Positions 1 to 7,483 of a stretch of 16,203 nt of DNA are shown here, one piece after another. The stretch lies in assembly GCA_946183175.1 (NCBI GenBank), contig CAMHBH010000041.1, positions 1 through 16,203 on the forward strand, written 5' to 3'. The position numbers and the translations under genes are program-made. The notes beneath the pieces are model-generated. The model was given only the letters and a program-made list of their open reading frames with translations. It searched no databases and was not told the origin of the DNA. The DNA is from an uncultured Oscillibacter sp. Its GTDB lineage: Bacteria > Bacillota > Clostridia > Oscillospirales > Oscillospiraceae. Position 1 is the first letter of the stretch; each line of letters starts with the position of its first letter.

Positions 1-40
1 TTTCCGCTCATAGAGCTACCTTTTTGTTCACAAGAACTTT

Positions 41-409
41 TCACTGTCCAGAATCATAAAATGCGTGATTTTCGATGACAAGAACACTCTCAGGTAGTGT
101 TGCTTGTGTCAAACGATTCAGCCCTTGAAAAGCGCGTGAGCCAACACTTGTGACACCTTTATTGACCGTTACAGATATAATCATATTTCTATTATTATAC
201 CACGGAGGAGAACCACTGTAATTTGCCATTGCGCCTCGTCCGGAAATCATCAAATGCCCGCTACTGTCCAGTGTCCATTGTACGCTACTAGCGTTACCGC
301 TTGCGCCGCAGTTTCCGCTTGCTACGATGTCGTCGGCGTGTGCGTATGCCGCCAGCCACGCCGACAGCATACAGCACACCAATATAATAGGCAACAGCTT
401 TTTCTTCAT
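41..409 (-). pseudogene. Short secreted LRR_5 (BspA-like) protein, probably a 3'-truncated remnant
   Basis: 122 residues from the ATG at 409, chosen because an AGGAAAGGGG purine tract lies just upstream and the product then opens with a signal peptide (MKKKLLPIILVCC, cleavage near AYAHA-DD). The rest is the N-terminal module of BspA-like proteins (VASGNCGASG, then SGRGAMANY, then PPWY), one complete leucine-rich repeat (GVTSVGSRAFQGL) and the start of a second (VLVIENHAFYDS). It stops at TGA (41-43), where a family member would continue with many repeats. The same module begins the 842-residue protein at 3738-6266 and recurs inside it, so the two genes are paralogues. The last 40 bases before the window edge show no continuation I can recognise as LRR. 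I infer a degraded or truncated copy; a genuine mini-protein is possible. Its base composition is more AT-rich than ppdK or ftsK. Confidence 0.6.
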
Positions 410-512
410 CGCAACCCCTTTCCTTAACCGAAAGCCCAACGTGTCCGACAGCCGGGGCCGGGGACGGCGAAACCCGCCGCGCGCCCGTTCCGGTCTGCCG
501 GAAACACAATAA

Positions 513-540
513 CGGCGCTGAGTAACCGTACTCAACGCCG
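513..540. repeat. 12-bp inverted repeat (hairpin) in the intergenic region
   Basis: Arms 513-524 (CGGCGCTGAGTA) and 529-540 (TACTCAACGCCG) pair over 12 bp with one non-Watson-Crick position, around the loop ACCG. On the minus strand it lies about 100 nt upstream of the LRR fragment and is followed by a poor T-rich stretch (TTATTGTGTTT). On the plus strand no T-tract follows. It could be a leader hairpin or weak terminator for the minus-strand gene, or an operator-like palindrome. The rest of 410-596 is GC-rich DNA in which I see no gene. Confidence 0.5.
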
Positions 541-596
541 CCTTTCAGTCAAGGCTACACATAGGCCCCTTACATACATTGCCCCGCCGCGCGTCC

Positions 597-626
597 TTGA
601 TAAAAAAACGGGCGCGCGGGTATAAT
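597..626 (+). promoter_or_regulatory. Sigma-A-type promoter of the putative structured RNA
   Basis: A TTGATA -35 box at 597-602 and a perfect TATAAT -10 box at 621-626 are separated by 18 bp. Transcription would start at about 633. No good ribosome binding site plus reading frame follows; instead there is a series of hairpins and a terminator. This points to a non-coding transcript. ppdK has a second, separate promoter downstream of the terminator. Confidence 0.75.
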
Positions 627-632
627 AAGGCC

Positions 633-827
633 TACGGTGCGAATAACTCGCTGTGTTGAGTGGGTCGACACTCGATACAGGGCCGTTTGGGTCTGCAACA
701 CCCGGCGGCCCGCCGCCTCTATCATGTTTCCGAAACCAATATAGCACACCCGCCCCGCGATTGCAAGCGTTTTTTTGGCAAAATCAGCGTCCGCCGTCTC
801 CCCCGTGTTTTACAGGGGAGTTTTTTT
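633..827 (+). ncRNA. Putative free-standing structured RNA, about 195 nt
   Basis: The stretch sits between a consensus promoter (597-626) and an intrinsic terminator (798-827). Predicted by hand: a closing helix ACGGTG (634-639) with CGCCGT (792-797); hairpin 651-662/669-680, 12 bp with two G-U pairs and loop GGTCGA; hairpin 681-685/706-710 continuing as GGGT 689-692/ACCC 700-703 with loop CTGCAAC; and a weaker hairpin 719-722/741-744 plus 726-729/733-736. The helices abut one another (680/681) and the closing helix abuts the terminator stem (797/798), which is how compact structured RNAs look. A T7 run at 770-776 could give a shorter 3' end. It is not recognisable as tRNA, tmRNA, RNase P, SRP RNA or a familiar riboswitch. 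Free-standing Firmicute RNAs of similar size include raiA and 6S; raiA seems more plausible because 6S folds as one long hairpin, but I cannot confirm either. Confidence 0.65.
798..827 (+). terminator. Intrinsic terminator of the structured RNA
   Basis: The stem CTCCCC (798-803)/GGGGAG (815-820) can be extended by TGT/ACA inside the loop and is followed directly by seven T (821-827). It lies upstream of the ppdK promoter, so it would end the RNA that starts near 633 and insulate ppdK. Confidence 0.8.
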
Positions 828-857
828 GCGTTTTGCCCGCCCGGGTACGAAAAGATA

Positions 858-886
858 TTGATTTTCGCGGAGAGTTTTTGTATAAT
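858..886 (+). promoter_or_regulatory. Sigma-A-type promoter of ppdK
   Basis: TTGATT at 858-863 and a perfect TATAAT at 881-886 have an optimal 17-bp spacer. The predicted start at about 893 gives ppdK a leader of roughly 45 nt. The promoter lies after the terminator at 798-827, so ppdK does not depend on the upstream RNA transcript. Confidence 0.8.
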
Positions 887-923
887 AGGGGCAAGTCTGC
901 CAGATATCGGGCGGAAGAACGAT

Positions 924-930
924 AGGGAGG
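924..930 (+). promoter_or_regulatory. Ribosome binding site that fixes the ppdK start
   Basis: AGGGAGG at 924-930 is 7 nt from the ATG at 938 but only 1 nt from the in-frame ATG at 932. The second ATG is therefore the likely start, giving an N-terminus MGKKYCYLF. Confidence 0.8.
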
Positions 931-937
931 AATGGAA

Positions 938-3571
938 ATGGGTAAGAAGTACTGCTACCTGTTCACCGAGGGCAACGCGGACATGCGGAAACTGCTCGGC
1001 GGCAAGGGCGCGAACCTCGCGGAGATGACCAATATCGGTATGCCCGTCCCGCAGGGTTTCACCATCACGACCGAGGCCTGCACGCAGTATTACGAGGACG
1101 GACGCCGGGTCAACGAGGCCATTACCGCCGAAATCATGGAGTACGTCGGCAAGATGGAGGAAATCACCGGCAAGACGTTCGGCGACACGACGAATCCGCT
1201 GTTGGTGTCGGTACGCTCCGGCGCGCGCGCGTCCATGCCCGGCATGATGGACACCATTCTGAATCTGGGCCTCAACGAGCAGGTCGTCGAGGTACTCGCG
1301 AAGAAGTCGAATAACCCCCGCTGGGCCTGGGACTGCTACCGCCGCTTTATCCAGATGTACTCCGACGTGGTCATGGAAGTGGGCAAGAAGTATTTCGAGC
1401 AACTTATCGACCAGATGAAGGAGAAGAAGGGCGTCAAGCAGGATGTCGAGCTGACCGCCGACGACCTCAAAGAACTGGCGATGCAGTTCAAGGCCGAATA
1501 CAAGGCCAAAATCGGCGAGGACTTCCCGTCCGACCCGAAGGAACAACTCATGGGCGCTGTCCGTGCGGTCTTCCGTTCGTGGGACAACCCCCGCGCCAAC
1601 GTCTACCGTATGGACAACGACATCCCCTACTCGTGGGGCACGGCGGTCAACGTGCAGTCGATGGCGTTCGGCAACATGGGCGACGACTGCGGCACGGGCG
1701 TCGCGTTCACGCGCAACCCCGCCACCGGCGAGAAGAAGCTGTTCGGCGAGTTCCTGACCAACGCGCAGGGCGAGGATGTCGTCGCGGGCGTGCGCACTCC
1801 CATGCCGATTAGCGAAATGGAACAGAAGTTCCCGGAGGCGTTCGCGCAGTTCAAGGAAGTGTGTGACCGTCTGGAGAAGCACTACCGCGACATGCAGGAC
1901 ATGGAGTTTACGGTAGAGCACGGCAAGCTGTATATGTTGCAGACGCGTAACGGCAAGCGTACGCCCGCCGCCGCGCTGAAAATCGCCTGTGACCTCGTCG
2001 ACGAGGGCATGATTGACCGCCAGAAGGCCGTAACCATGATTGAGCCGCGTTCTCTCGACGCGCTTCTGCACCCGCAGTTCGACGCCGAAGTGCTCAAGAA
2101 GGTACAGCCCATCGGAAAGGCGCTGGGCGCGTCTCCGGGAGCGGCCAGCGGTAAAATCGTATTCAGCGCTGAGGACGCGAAAGCCTGGGCCGCGCGCGGC
2201 GAACAAGTCGTGCTCGTGCGTCTGGAAACCTCCCCGGAAGACATTGAAGGCATGAAGTCCGCCGAGGGCGTGCTGACGGTACGCGGCGGCATGACTTCCC
2301 ACGCAGCGGTTGTGGCGCGCGGTATGGGACGCTGCTGTGTGTCTGGTTGCGGGGCCATTACGATGGACGAGGAGCACAAGCAGTTCACGCTCGCCGGGAA
2401 GACGTACCACGAGGGCGACTGGATTTCGCTGGACGGCTCCACGGGCAATATCTACGACGGCGCAATCCCGACCGTTGACGCCGACATCGGCGGGGAGTTC
2501 GGACGCGTCATGGCGTGGGCTGACCACTTCCGCCGCCTGCGGGTACGCGCCAACGCCGACAATCCGCACGACGCCGCGCAGGCGCGTAAATTCGGCGCGG
2601 AGGGCGTGGGCCTCTGCCGTACGGAACACATGTTCTTCGGCGGGGAGCGCATTACCGCTATGCGCGAAATGATTTGTTCCAATACCAAGGAGGAGCGCGA
2701 GAAGGCGCTTGCCAAATTGGAACCCATGCAGCAGAGCGACTTCGAGGGCATTTACGAGGCGATGGAAGACCACTCCGTGACGATTCGCTTCCTTGACCCG
2801 CCCCTGCACGAGTTCGTCCCGACCGACGAGGAAGAAATTGCTTTCATGGCAAAGGACATGGGCAAGAGCGTCGAGGACATCAAGGCGGTTATCGCGTCCC
2901 TGCACGAGTTCAACCCCATGATGGGCCACCGCGGGTGCCGTCTGGCGATTACCTATCCGGAAATCGCCGTCATGCAGACCCGCGCCGTGATTAAGGCCGC
3001 GCTGGCCGTACACGAACGCCACCCCGCGTGGAGCATGGTACCCGAAATCATGATTCCGCTCGTCGGCGACGTGAAGGAGTTCAAGTACGTCAAGAACATC
3101 GTCTGCGAGACGGCGGACAAGCTGATTGCCGAATCCGGTACCGACCTGAAATACCGTGTCGGCACTATGATTGAGATTCCGCGCGCGGCGCTCACCGCCG
3201 ACCAGATTGCCAAGGAGGCCGACTTCTTCTCGTTCGGCACCAACGACCTGACGCAAATGACGCTGGGCTTCTCCCGCGACGACGCCGGGAAGTTCCTCCC
3301 GTCCTACTACGAGAAGAAAATCTACGAGTTCGACCCGTTCGCGCGTCTCGACCAGACGGGCGTCGGCAAGCTCGTCGAAATGGCCGCCCGTCTGGGCCGC
3401 GACACCAACCCGCAAATTCACATGGGCGTCTGCGGCGAACACGGCGGAGACCCGTCTTCTATCGAGTTCTGCCACCGCGCGAACCTCGATTACGTCTCCT
3501 GCTCGCCCTTCCGGGTACCCATCGCGCGCCTCGCCGCCGCGCAGGCCGCCATTGCCCACCTGAGAAAGTAA
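938..3571 (+). CDS. ppdK: Pyruvate, phosphate dikinase
   Basis: Interconverts pyruvate, ATP and phosphate with PEP, AMP and pyrophosphate (EC 2.7.9.1) in the cytosol; in anaerobic Clostridia it commonly works in pyrophosphate-linked glycolysis or in making PEP. 877 residues, close to the well-studied Clostridium symbiosum enzyme. Domain order is as expected: N-terminal ATP-grasp nucleotide-binding domain opening with GGKGANLAEMTN; swivelling phosphohistidine domain with GGMTSHAAVVARG, whose histidine is residue 455, matching the catalytic His455 known for C. symbiosum; and C-terminal PEP/pyruvate TIM barrel with VGLCRTEHMFF, GTNDLTQMTLG and GVCGEHGGDP, whose cysteine (about residue 832) is the expected acid/base. 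No key residue is missing. Single gene with its own promoter, followed by a strong GC-rich hairpin. Identification is very secure. Confidence 0.98.
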   Translation: MGKKYCYLFTEGNADMRKLLGGKGANLAEMTNIGMPVPQGFTITTEACTQYYEDGRRVNEAITAEIMEYVGKMEEITGKTFGDTTNPLLVSVRSGARASMPGMMDTILNLGLNEQVVEVLAKKSNNPRWAWDCYRRFIQMYSDVVMEVGKKYFEQLIDQMKEKKGVKQDVELTADDLKELAMQFKAEYKAKIGEDFPSDPKEQLMGAVRAVFRSWDNPRANVYRMDNDIPYSWGTAVNVQSMAFGNMGDDCGTGVAFTRNPATGEKKLFGEFLTNAQGEDVVAGVRTPMPISEMEQKFPEAFAQFKEVCDRLEKHYRDMQDMEFTVEHGKLYMLQTRNGKRTPAAALKIACDLVDEGMIDRQKAVTMIEPRSLDALLHPQFDAEVLKKVQPIGKALGASPGAASGKIVFSAEDAKAWAARGEQVVLVRLETSPEDIEGMKSAEGVLTVRGGMTSHAAVVARGMGRCCVSGCGAITMDEEHKQFTLAGKTYHEGDWISLDGSTGNIYDGAIPTVDADIGGEFGRVMAWADHFRRLRVRANADNPHDAAQARKFGAEGVGLCRTEHMFFGGERITAMREMICSNTKEEREKALAKLEPMQQSDFEGIYEAMEDHSVTIRFLDPPLHEFVPTDEEEIAFMAKDMGKSVEDIKAVIASLHEFNPMMGHRGCRLAITYPEIAVMQTRAVIKAALAVHERHPAWSMVPEIMIPLVGDVKEFKYVKNIVCETADKLIAESGTDLKYRVGTMIEIPRAALTADQIAKEADFFSFGTNDLTQMTLGFSRDDAGKFLPSYYEKKIYEFDPFARLDQTGVGKLVEMAARLGRDTNPQIHMGVCGEHGGDPSSIEFCHRANLDYVSCSPFRVPIARLAAAQAAIAHLRK

Positions 3572-3580
3572 TCTGCACAC

Positions 3581-3608
3581 GGGTGCGGGGCGCGTCTGCC
3601 CCGCGCCC
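3581..3608 (+). terminator. Strong GC hairpin after ppdK, without T-tract
   Basis: Arms 3581-3591 and 3598-3608 form an 11-bp stem, all G-C except one T-G wobble, with loop GCGTCT. It begins 10 nt after the ppdK stop codon. No T-run follows, so it may be a weak or factor-assisted terminator, or an mRNA 3'-end stabiliser. Between it and the next gene (3609-3737) I see nothing else convincing beyond a ribosome binding site. Confidence 0.55.
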
Positions 3609-3737
3609 GAACCACATGACGACAGCGACGCAATCACGGGAGGGCGGAACCATGCGGCATGATGGAACATCGATTTTCTGGGGCGGAGAATCTTCGCGGC
3701 AGGGAGAGCCGCTGTCCGCCGACAAGGAGGAATACCC

Positions 3738-6266
3738 GTGAAAAGGAAACTGTTGGTCACACTTTTGATTCTGTCGCTACTGGCGGGACTGCTGGCGCTT
3801 CCGGCGACAGCGGAAACCGTTCTGGCGAGCGGCGACTGCGGCAAAACCGGCAACAATGTCACATGGACGCTCGAACGCGACGGAGTGTTCACCGTCAGCG
3901 GCAGGGGCGAAATGGCCGACTACGACAACGCCGACGACGTGCCCTGGCATTCGTATTTGAGTCTGGTCACGTCCGTCGTGATTCAAAGCGGCGTCGAGAG
4001 CGTCGGAAAGAACGCCTTCCAGTCCTGTACGAATCTGGCCTCCGTGACGCTCCCCGCGCAGGGCCTGAATTCCATCGGCGACGTAGCCTTTTACCACTGC
4101 GACGCGCTCGCCTCCATCACGTACGCGGAAGCGCCCTCCACGCCCGCCGTCACGCTCCCGGAAGGCGTGACGCGTATCGGCGAGAACGCCTTCGGCTTCT
4201 GCGCCCTGACCACGTTCCACATCCCGGCAAGCGTGACGACTGTCGGCGAGAGCGCGTTCTACAAATGCGCCGCGCTGACAGCCATTACCGTCAGCGAGGA
4301 GAACGCCGCCTACACCGCCGTCGACGGAATCCTCTTCGACCACGGGCAGACTGTGCTCGTCTGGTACCCGGCCCAGAAGGGCTTGACGGAATACACGCTC
4401 CCGGAGAGCGTCGGGAGAATCGGCAACTACGCCTTCAACAGCTGCCCCACGCTGACCACGGTGACTTTCCCGACGGTCGACGGCGGCGGACTGACGGAAA
4501 TCGGCTCCTACGCCTTCGCCTACAGCGCCGTGTCCACGCTCACGCTTCCCGTCAGCCTGACCACGGTCGGGGACTACGCGTTCTACGAGTGCGCCGGACT
4601 GAGCGACAACGACGGCCACGCGGTCGGCACGGTCAACTACGGCGGCAACCGCCAGCAGTGGTCGGCGCTCGTGATGGGCACGGGCAACTACCGCCTGACC
4701 AACTCCAACATCGTCTTCGGCGACATGCGGCAGGACAACGTCGTCGCCAGCGGCGAATGCGGCTCCCTTGGCAACAACGTCTCGTGGTCTCTGAACACGG
4801 ACGGCGAGTTCTCCATCAGCGGCCACGGCACCATGCGGGACTACCGGAGCGCCGACAGCGTGCCGTGGGCGTCCTACGGCTCCGGCGAGACGGCTACCGA
4901 CCTCCGCCCCCAGATTCTTACGGCGACTGTCTCCGAGGGCGTGACCAATCTGGGCGACTACGCCTTCTACGACTGCGAGCACCTCACGGCAGTACACCTC
5001 CCCGCGACCGTAACCAGTATCGGCTCCAGCGGCAGCGCCTATTCGCGGGTCTTCTACAACTGCGCCGCGCTGACGGACATCAACCTCTCCGAGACGGCGG
5101 CGACCTCCATCGGGAATTACGCCTTCAACGGCTGTACCGCGCTGGCAAGCGTCACGTTCCCCGAAACGCTTCTGAGCATCGGCGGGCGGGCCTTCCTGAA
5201 CTGTACCGCCCTGACGGCGGTCACGATTCCGGCCTCCGTGACCAGCGTCGGCGAATGGGCCTTCCGTGGCTGTACTAGCCTGACCGCGTTCACTATGGCA
5301 CCGCTGGCCCGGGACGCGTCCCCCCACTATACCTCTCTCGGGGCCTACGTCCTCGCCGACTGTACCGCGCTGACGGACGTTTCTTTCACAGAGAACCTGA
5401 CGGTTCTCGGCGACTACGCCCTGACCAGGTGCGAACAACTCCGGGAAGTGACGTTACCCGCCAGTGTGTCGGGCGTGGGCAACTGCGCGTTTCTGTCCTG
5501 TCCGGCCCTCGCCTCCGTGAGCGTCAGCGAGCAGAACCAGACCTACTGCACCATGAACAGCATGCTCATGAACAAAGACCAGACTTACATCCTCTATTAC
5601 CCCGCCGGGCGCAACAGCTCCGCCTGTTCCATCCCGGTGAGCGTGGGCAGCGTCGCGGCGTTCGCCTTCCAGGACGCGCGAATCCTCCGGGACGTGTACT
5701 ACTCCGGCGGCCCGAGGCAGTGGGCCGAGGACGTACTGCCCAATATCGGGCGGCCCAACGACCCGCTGTTTGCCATCATTGAGGACGAGGAGCACTTCCA
5801 CTGCGAGGGCACCGACCCCGACACCGACGTTTCCAATATCGACTATTTCACGGCCCAGCGGACGGAAAGCGCCTTCACCGCCGTGGCGCAGGTGCATTGC
5901 GGGCAAAACGTGAACCTGAACGGCGCGTTCGCGCTGTGCGCGATGTACGACGAGGAGGGGCGTTTTCTCGGAATCGCCTCCGGCACCATCGTGCCGGAAG
6001 GGAGTGAGGATGAGGAGGAAGGCGGCGGAGGGAACGGGGAACAGGAAGAAGAACAGGCCGAAACCCTTGACGGCGAAGAGCCGGACAGTGAACCTTCCGA
6101 CGAAGACCCCGCCCCGGACGTGCAAATTCCGGCGCTGTCCGTCCCCGGGCAGGACTACCGCATTTCCTTCACGCTCGAAGACGGGGCCTCGACTGTGCGA
6201 CTTTTCATATATAACGGTGAGAACCGTCCGCAGTGCCGAAACGCTGTCTATCAGGTACCGGCCTGA
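3738..6266 (+). CDS. Secreted BspA-like leucine-rich repeat protein (LRR_5)
   Basis: 842 residues from a GTG start, supported by AAGGAGG at 3724-3730 with 7-nt spacing and by the Sec signal peptide it exposes (MKRKLLVTLLILSLLAGLL, cleavage after ATA). The module around VLASGDCGKTGN (residue ~30) is repeated near residue 333 (VVASGECGSLGN), each copy followed by a run of LRR_5 repeats of roughly 23 residues with the pattern SIGxxAFxxCxxLxxVxLP. Residues ~660-842 form a beta-rich tail (ALCAMYDEEGRFLG, then STVRLFIYNGENRP) interrupted near 753-794 by a very acidic Glu/Asp/Gly insert. No LPXTG motif or C-terminal membrane anchor is seen, so release or non-covalent wall binding is likely. The family is associated with adhesion and host or matrix binding; the ligand here is unknown. 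It is a paralogue of the fragment at 41-409. Confidence 0.9.
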   Translation: MKRKLLVTLLILSLLAGLLALPATAETVLASGDCGKTGNNVTWTLERDGVFTVSGRGEMADYDNADDVPWHSYLSLVTSVVIQSGVESVGKNAFQSCTNLASVTLPAQGLNSIGDVAFYHCDALASITYAEAPSTPAVTLPEGVTRIGENAFGFCALTTFHIPASVTTVGESAFYKCAALTAITVSEENAAYTAVDGILFDHGQTVLVWYPAQKGLTEYTLPESVGRIGNYAFNSCPTLTTVTFPTVDGGGLTEIGSYAFAYSAVSTLTLPVSLTTVGDYAFYECAGLSDNDGHAVGTVNYGGNRQQWSALVMGTGNYRLTNSNIVFGDMRQDNVVASGECGSLGNNVSWSLNTDGEFSISGHGTMRDYRSADSVPWASYGSGETATDLRPQILTATVSEGVTNLGDYAFYDCEHLTAVHLPATVTSIGSSGSAYSRVFYNCAALTDINLSETAATSIGNYAFNGCTALASVTFPETLLSIGGRAFLNCTALTAVTIPASVTSVGEWAFRGCTSLTAFTMAPLARDASPHYTSLGAYVLADCTALTDVSFTENLTVLGDYALTRCEQLREVTLPASVSGVGNCAFLSCPALASVSVSEQNQTYCTMNSMLMNKDQTYILYYPAGRNSSACSIPVSVGSVAAFAFQDARILRDVYYSGGPRQWAEDVLPNIGRPNDPLFAIIEDEEHFHCEGTDPDTDVSNIDYFTAQRTESAFTAVAQVHCGQNVNLNGAFALCAMYDEEGRFLGIASGTIVPEGSEDEEEGGGGNGEQEEEQAETLDGEEPDSEPSDEDPAPDVQIPALSVPGQDYRISFTLEDGASTVRLFIYNGENRPQCRNAVYQVPA

Positions 6267-6276
6267 CGCGCAATCA

Positions 6277-6311
6277 GGAAACCGGTCGTCCGCAGGGAAG
6301 GTCGGTTTTCC
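6277..6311. terminator. Possible hairpin between convergent genes
   Basis: GGAAACCG (6277-6284) can pair with CGGTTTTCC (6303-6311) with one bulged base, around an 18-nt loop. It lies in the 119-nt gap between the converging stops at 6266 (+) and 6386 (-). There is no clear T-tract on either strand, so its role as a terminator is tentative. Confidence 0.3.
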
Positions 6312-6385
6312 GCGTTCAGCGGAGTACGTCGGCCCCTCCCCCGCACAGCGCAACGGTTAAGCCTCCCGGGCCAACTTACCATACT

Positions 6386-7324
6386 TCAGTAGAGGCCCAG
6401 ACGGAGGAATAACAAGCTCCACAGGAACAGCGTCAGCGAACAGAATAAACTTGTCATCACGACGATATCTCCGGCGAGGTCGGCGTCGCCGCCCATCTGT
6501 TGCGCCATCGTGAAGGAGTTCCCGGCGGCGGACGAGCCGAACAGCGCCATCAGCGTGACAAACTCGATTCCCCGGAAGCCCATCAGCGCCGCGACGGTCA
6601 GGGCCAGTCCGGGTACGACCACCAGCCGCCCAAGGCACACCGCGAGCAGTTCGCGGAGGTGGTTCCGGGCGTTGCCGACGCGGAAGAACGCGCCCAGCAG
6701 GAACAGTAACAGCGGGCTAGCGGCCTGTCCCATCTGCTGTACGGCGAGCGCGACGGGTTCCGGAAGCGTCAGCCCCCCGAAGAGGAATACCGCCCCCGCC
6801 ACGCTCCCGAGAAGAAGCGGATTCTGCGCGATGTTGAGCAGGATTCGCTTTTTGTCGGGGGTTTCGCCGTTGTAGGCCTCCAGCGTGACCACCGCCAGAA
6901 TATTGAACAGCGGCACAATCAGCGCCCCGCAGACCGACACACAGCCTAAAGTCTGGTCGCCCAGCAGGCCCTCGGCGAACGAGAGGCCCACAATCAGGAA
7001 ATTCGAGCGGTAGAGGCCCTGAATGACCACGCTGCGGCGGTCGCGCTGTCTGACGAAGAGCGTGCCGTACAGCAAGCTCAGGGCGTAGACGCACAGCACG
7101 CCCGCGACGGAATAGGCCAGTAGCGCGGGGCGAACCGCCGACGATACGTCGGAGTGGTAGACGTTGTGGAAGCACATCACGGGCATGAACGCGCGGTAGG
7201 CCATTTTGTTCATGCGGGGAATGTCGTCTTCCCGGACAAATCCGGCGCGTTTGGAGGCGTAGCCCGCCATAATGATGAGGAACGCCGGGAGTACCGCCCG
7301 CAGACAGAGGGTAAAACTGTTCAT
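6386..7324 (-). CDS. AEC-family (auxin efflux carrier-like) membrane transporter
   Basis: 312 residues from the ATG at 7324, preceded by AAGGCGG at a suitable distance; longer in-frame starts upstream would cross the promoter and add a non-membrane tail. The sequence is almost entirely hydrophobic helices, about ten, beginning LRAVLPAFLIIMAGYASKRAG. It shows the family layout: an N-terminal helix bundle, a polar central region near EAYNGETPDKKR, then NPLLLGSVAGAVF and a C-terminal half with GSSAAGNSFTMAQQMGGD. Bacterial members of this family (Mem_trans) export or exchange small organic acids such as malate; the substrate cannot be read from sequence. It has its own promoter, divergent from uppP, and ends facing the LRR gene. 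Confidence 0.87.
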   Translation of the reverse strand: MNSFTLCLRAVLPAFLIIMAGYASKRAGFVREDDIPRMNKMAYRAFMPVMCFHNVYHSDVSSAVRPALLAYSVAGVLCVYALSLLYGTLFVRQRDRRSVVIQGLYRSNFLIVGLSFAEGLLGDQTLGCVSVCGALIVPLFNILAVVTLEAYNGETPDKKRILLNIAQNPLLLGSVAGAVFLFGGLTLPEPVALAVQQMGQAASPLLLFLLGAFFRVGNARNHLRELLAVCLGRLVVVPGLALTVAALMGFRGIEFVTLMALFGSSAAGNSFTMAQQMGGDADLAGDIVVMTSLFCSLTLFLWSLLFLRLGLY

Positions 7325-7364
7325 AAAAGCCGCCTTCTTTCGTGGGAGATTCCAAAACGGGAGT

Positions 7365-7393
7365 ATTATAGCAAGGCCGGGGCGGAAAGGCAA
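7365..7393 (-). promoter_or_regulatory. Promoter of the AEC transporter
   Basis: On the minus strand a TATAAT box (7370 to 7365) is preceded after 17 bp by TTGCCT (7393 to 7388), a fair -35 match. Transcription would begin near 7358, leaving a leader of about 34 nt before the ATG at 7324. Confidence 0.65.
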
Positions 7394-7441
7394 TCTTTTT
7401 TCGGGCGGCGCGAAATATGACTGGAATTTTTCGGCCCTCCG

Positions 7442-7450
7442 TGGTATATT
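7442..7450 (+). promoter_or_regulatory. Extended -10 promoter of the uppP operon
   Basis: TGGTATATT gives a TATATT -10 (7445-7450) with the TGN extension. No good -35 is visible 17 bp upstream (TGGAAT). The predicted start at about 7457 leaves a short leader, and AGGAG at 7470-7474 is 9 nt before the ATG at 7484. Arranged divergently to the AEC promoter. Confidence 0.5.
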
Positions 7451-7483
7451 GGTATTCCGACAAACCTTCAGGAGCGTGATTCT

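Noticed and set aside
633..827. Classical riboswitch (SAM, TPP, cobalamin, FMN, glycine, c-di-GMP, T-box) controlling ppdK
   Set aside because: None of the core motifs of these classes is seen, and ppdK has its own promoter beyond the terminator.
932..937. Earlier ATG for ppdK at 932
   Set aside because: Only 1 nt from the ribosome binding site; the ATG at 938 has correct spacing and places the catalytic histidine at residue 455 as in the reference enzyme.
3609..3737. Promoter for the LRR gene in the gap after ppdK
   Set aside because: Only weak -10-like matches (GAGAAT at 3686-3691) without a fitting -35; not strong enough to list.
722..3892. Very long open frame on the minus strand (1056 codons) antisense to ppdK
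   Set aside because: It lies opposite a certain enzyme gene, has no recognisable domain, is rich in His/Arg/Val as expected from reverse-complemented GC-rich codons, and lacks a credible start and ribosome binding site.
3659..5278. Long plus-strand frame (539 codons) overlapping the LRR gene
   Set aside because: Arg/Pro/Gly-rich shadow of the GC-biased LRR gene; no family features. The LRR frame has a signal peptide and conserved repeats.
3777..5438. 553-codon minus-strand frame opposite the LRR gene
   Set aside because: Antisense shadow; its apparent periodicity mirrors the LRR repeats on the other strand.
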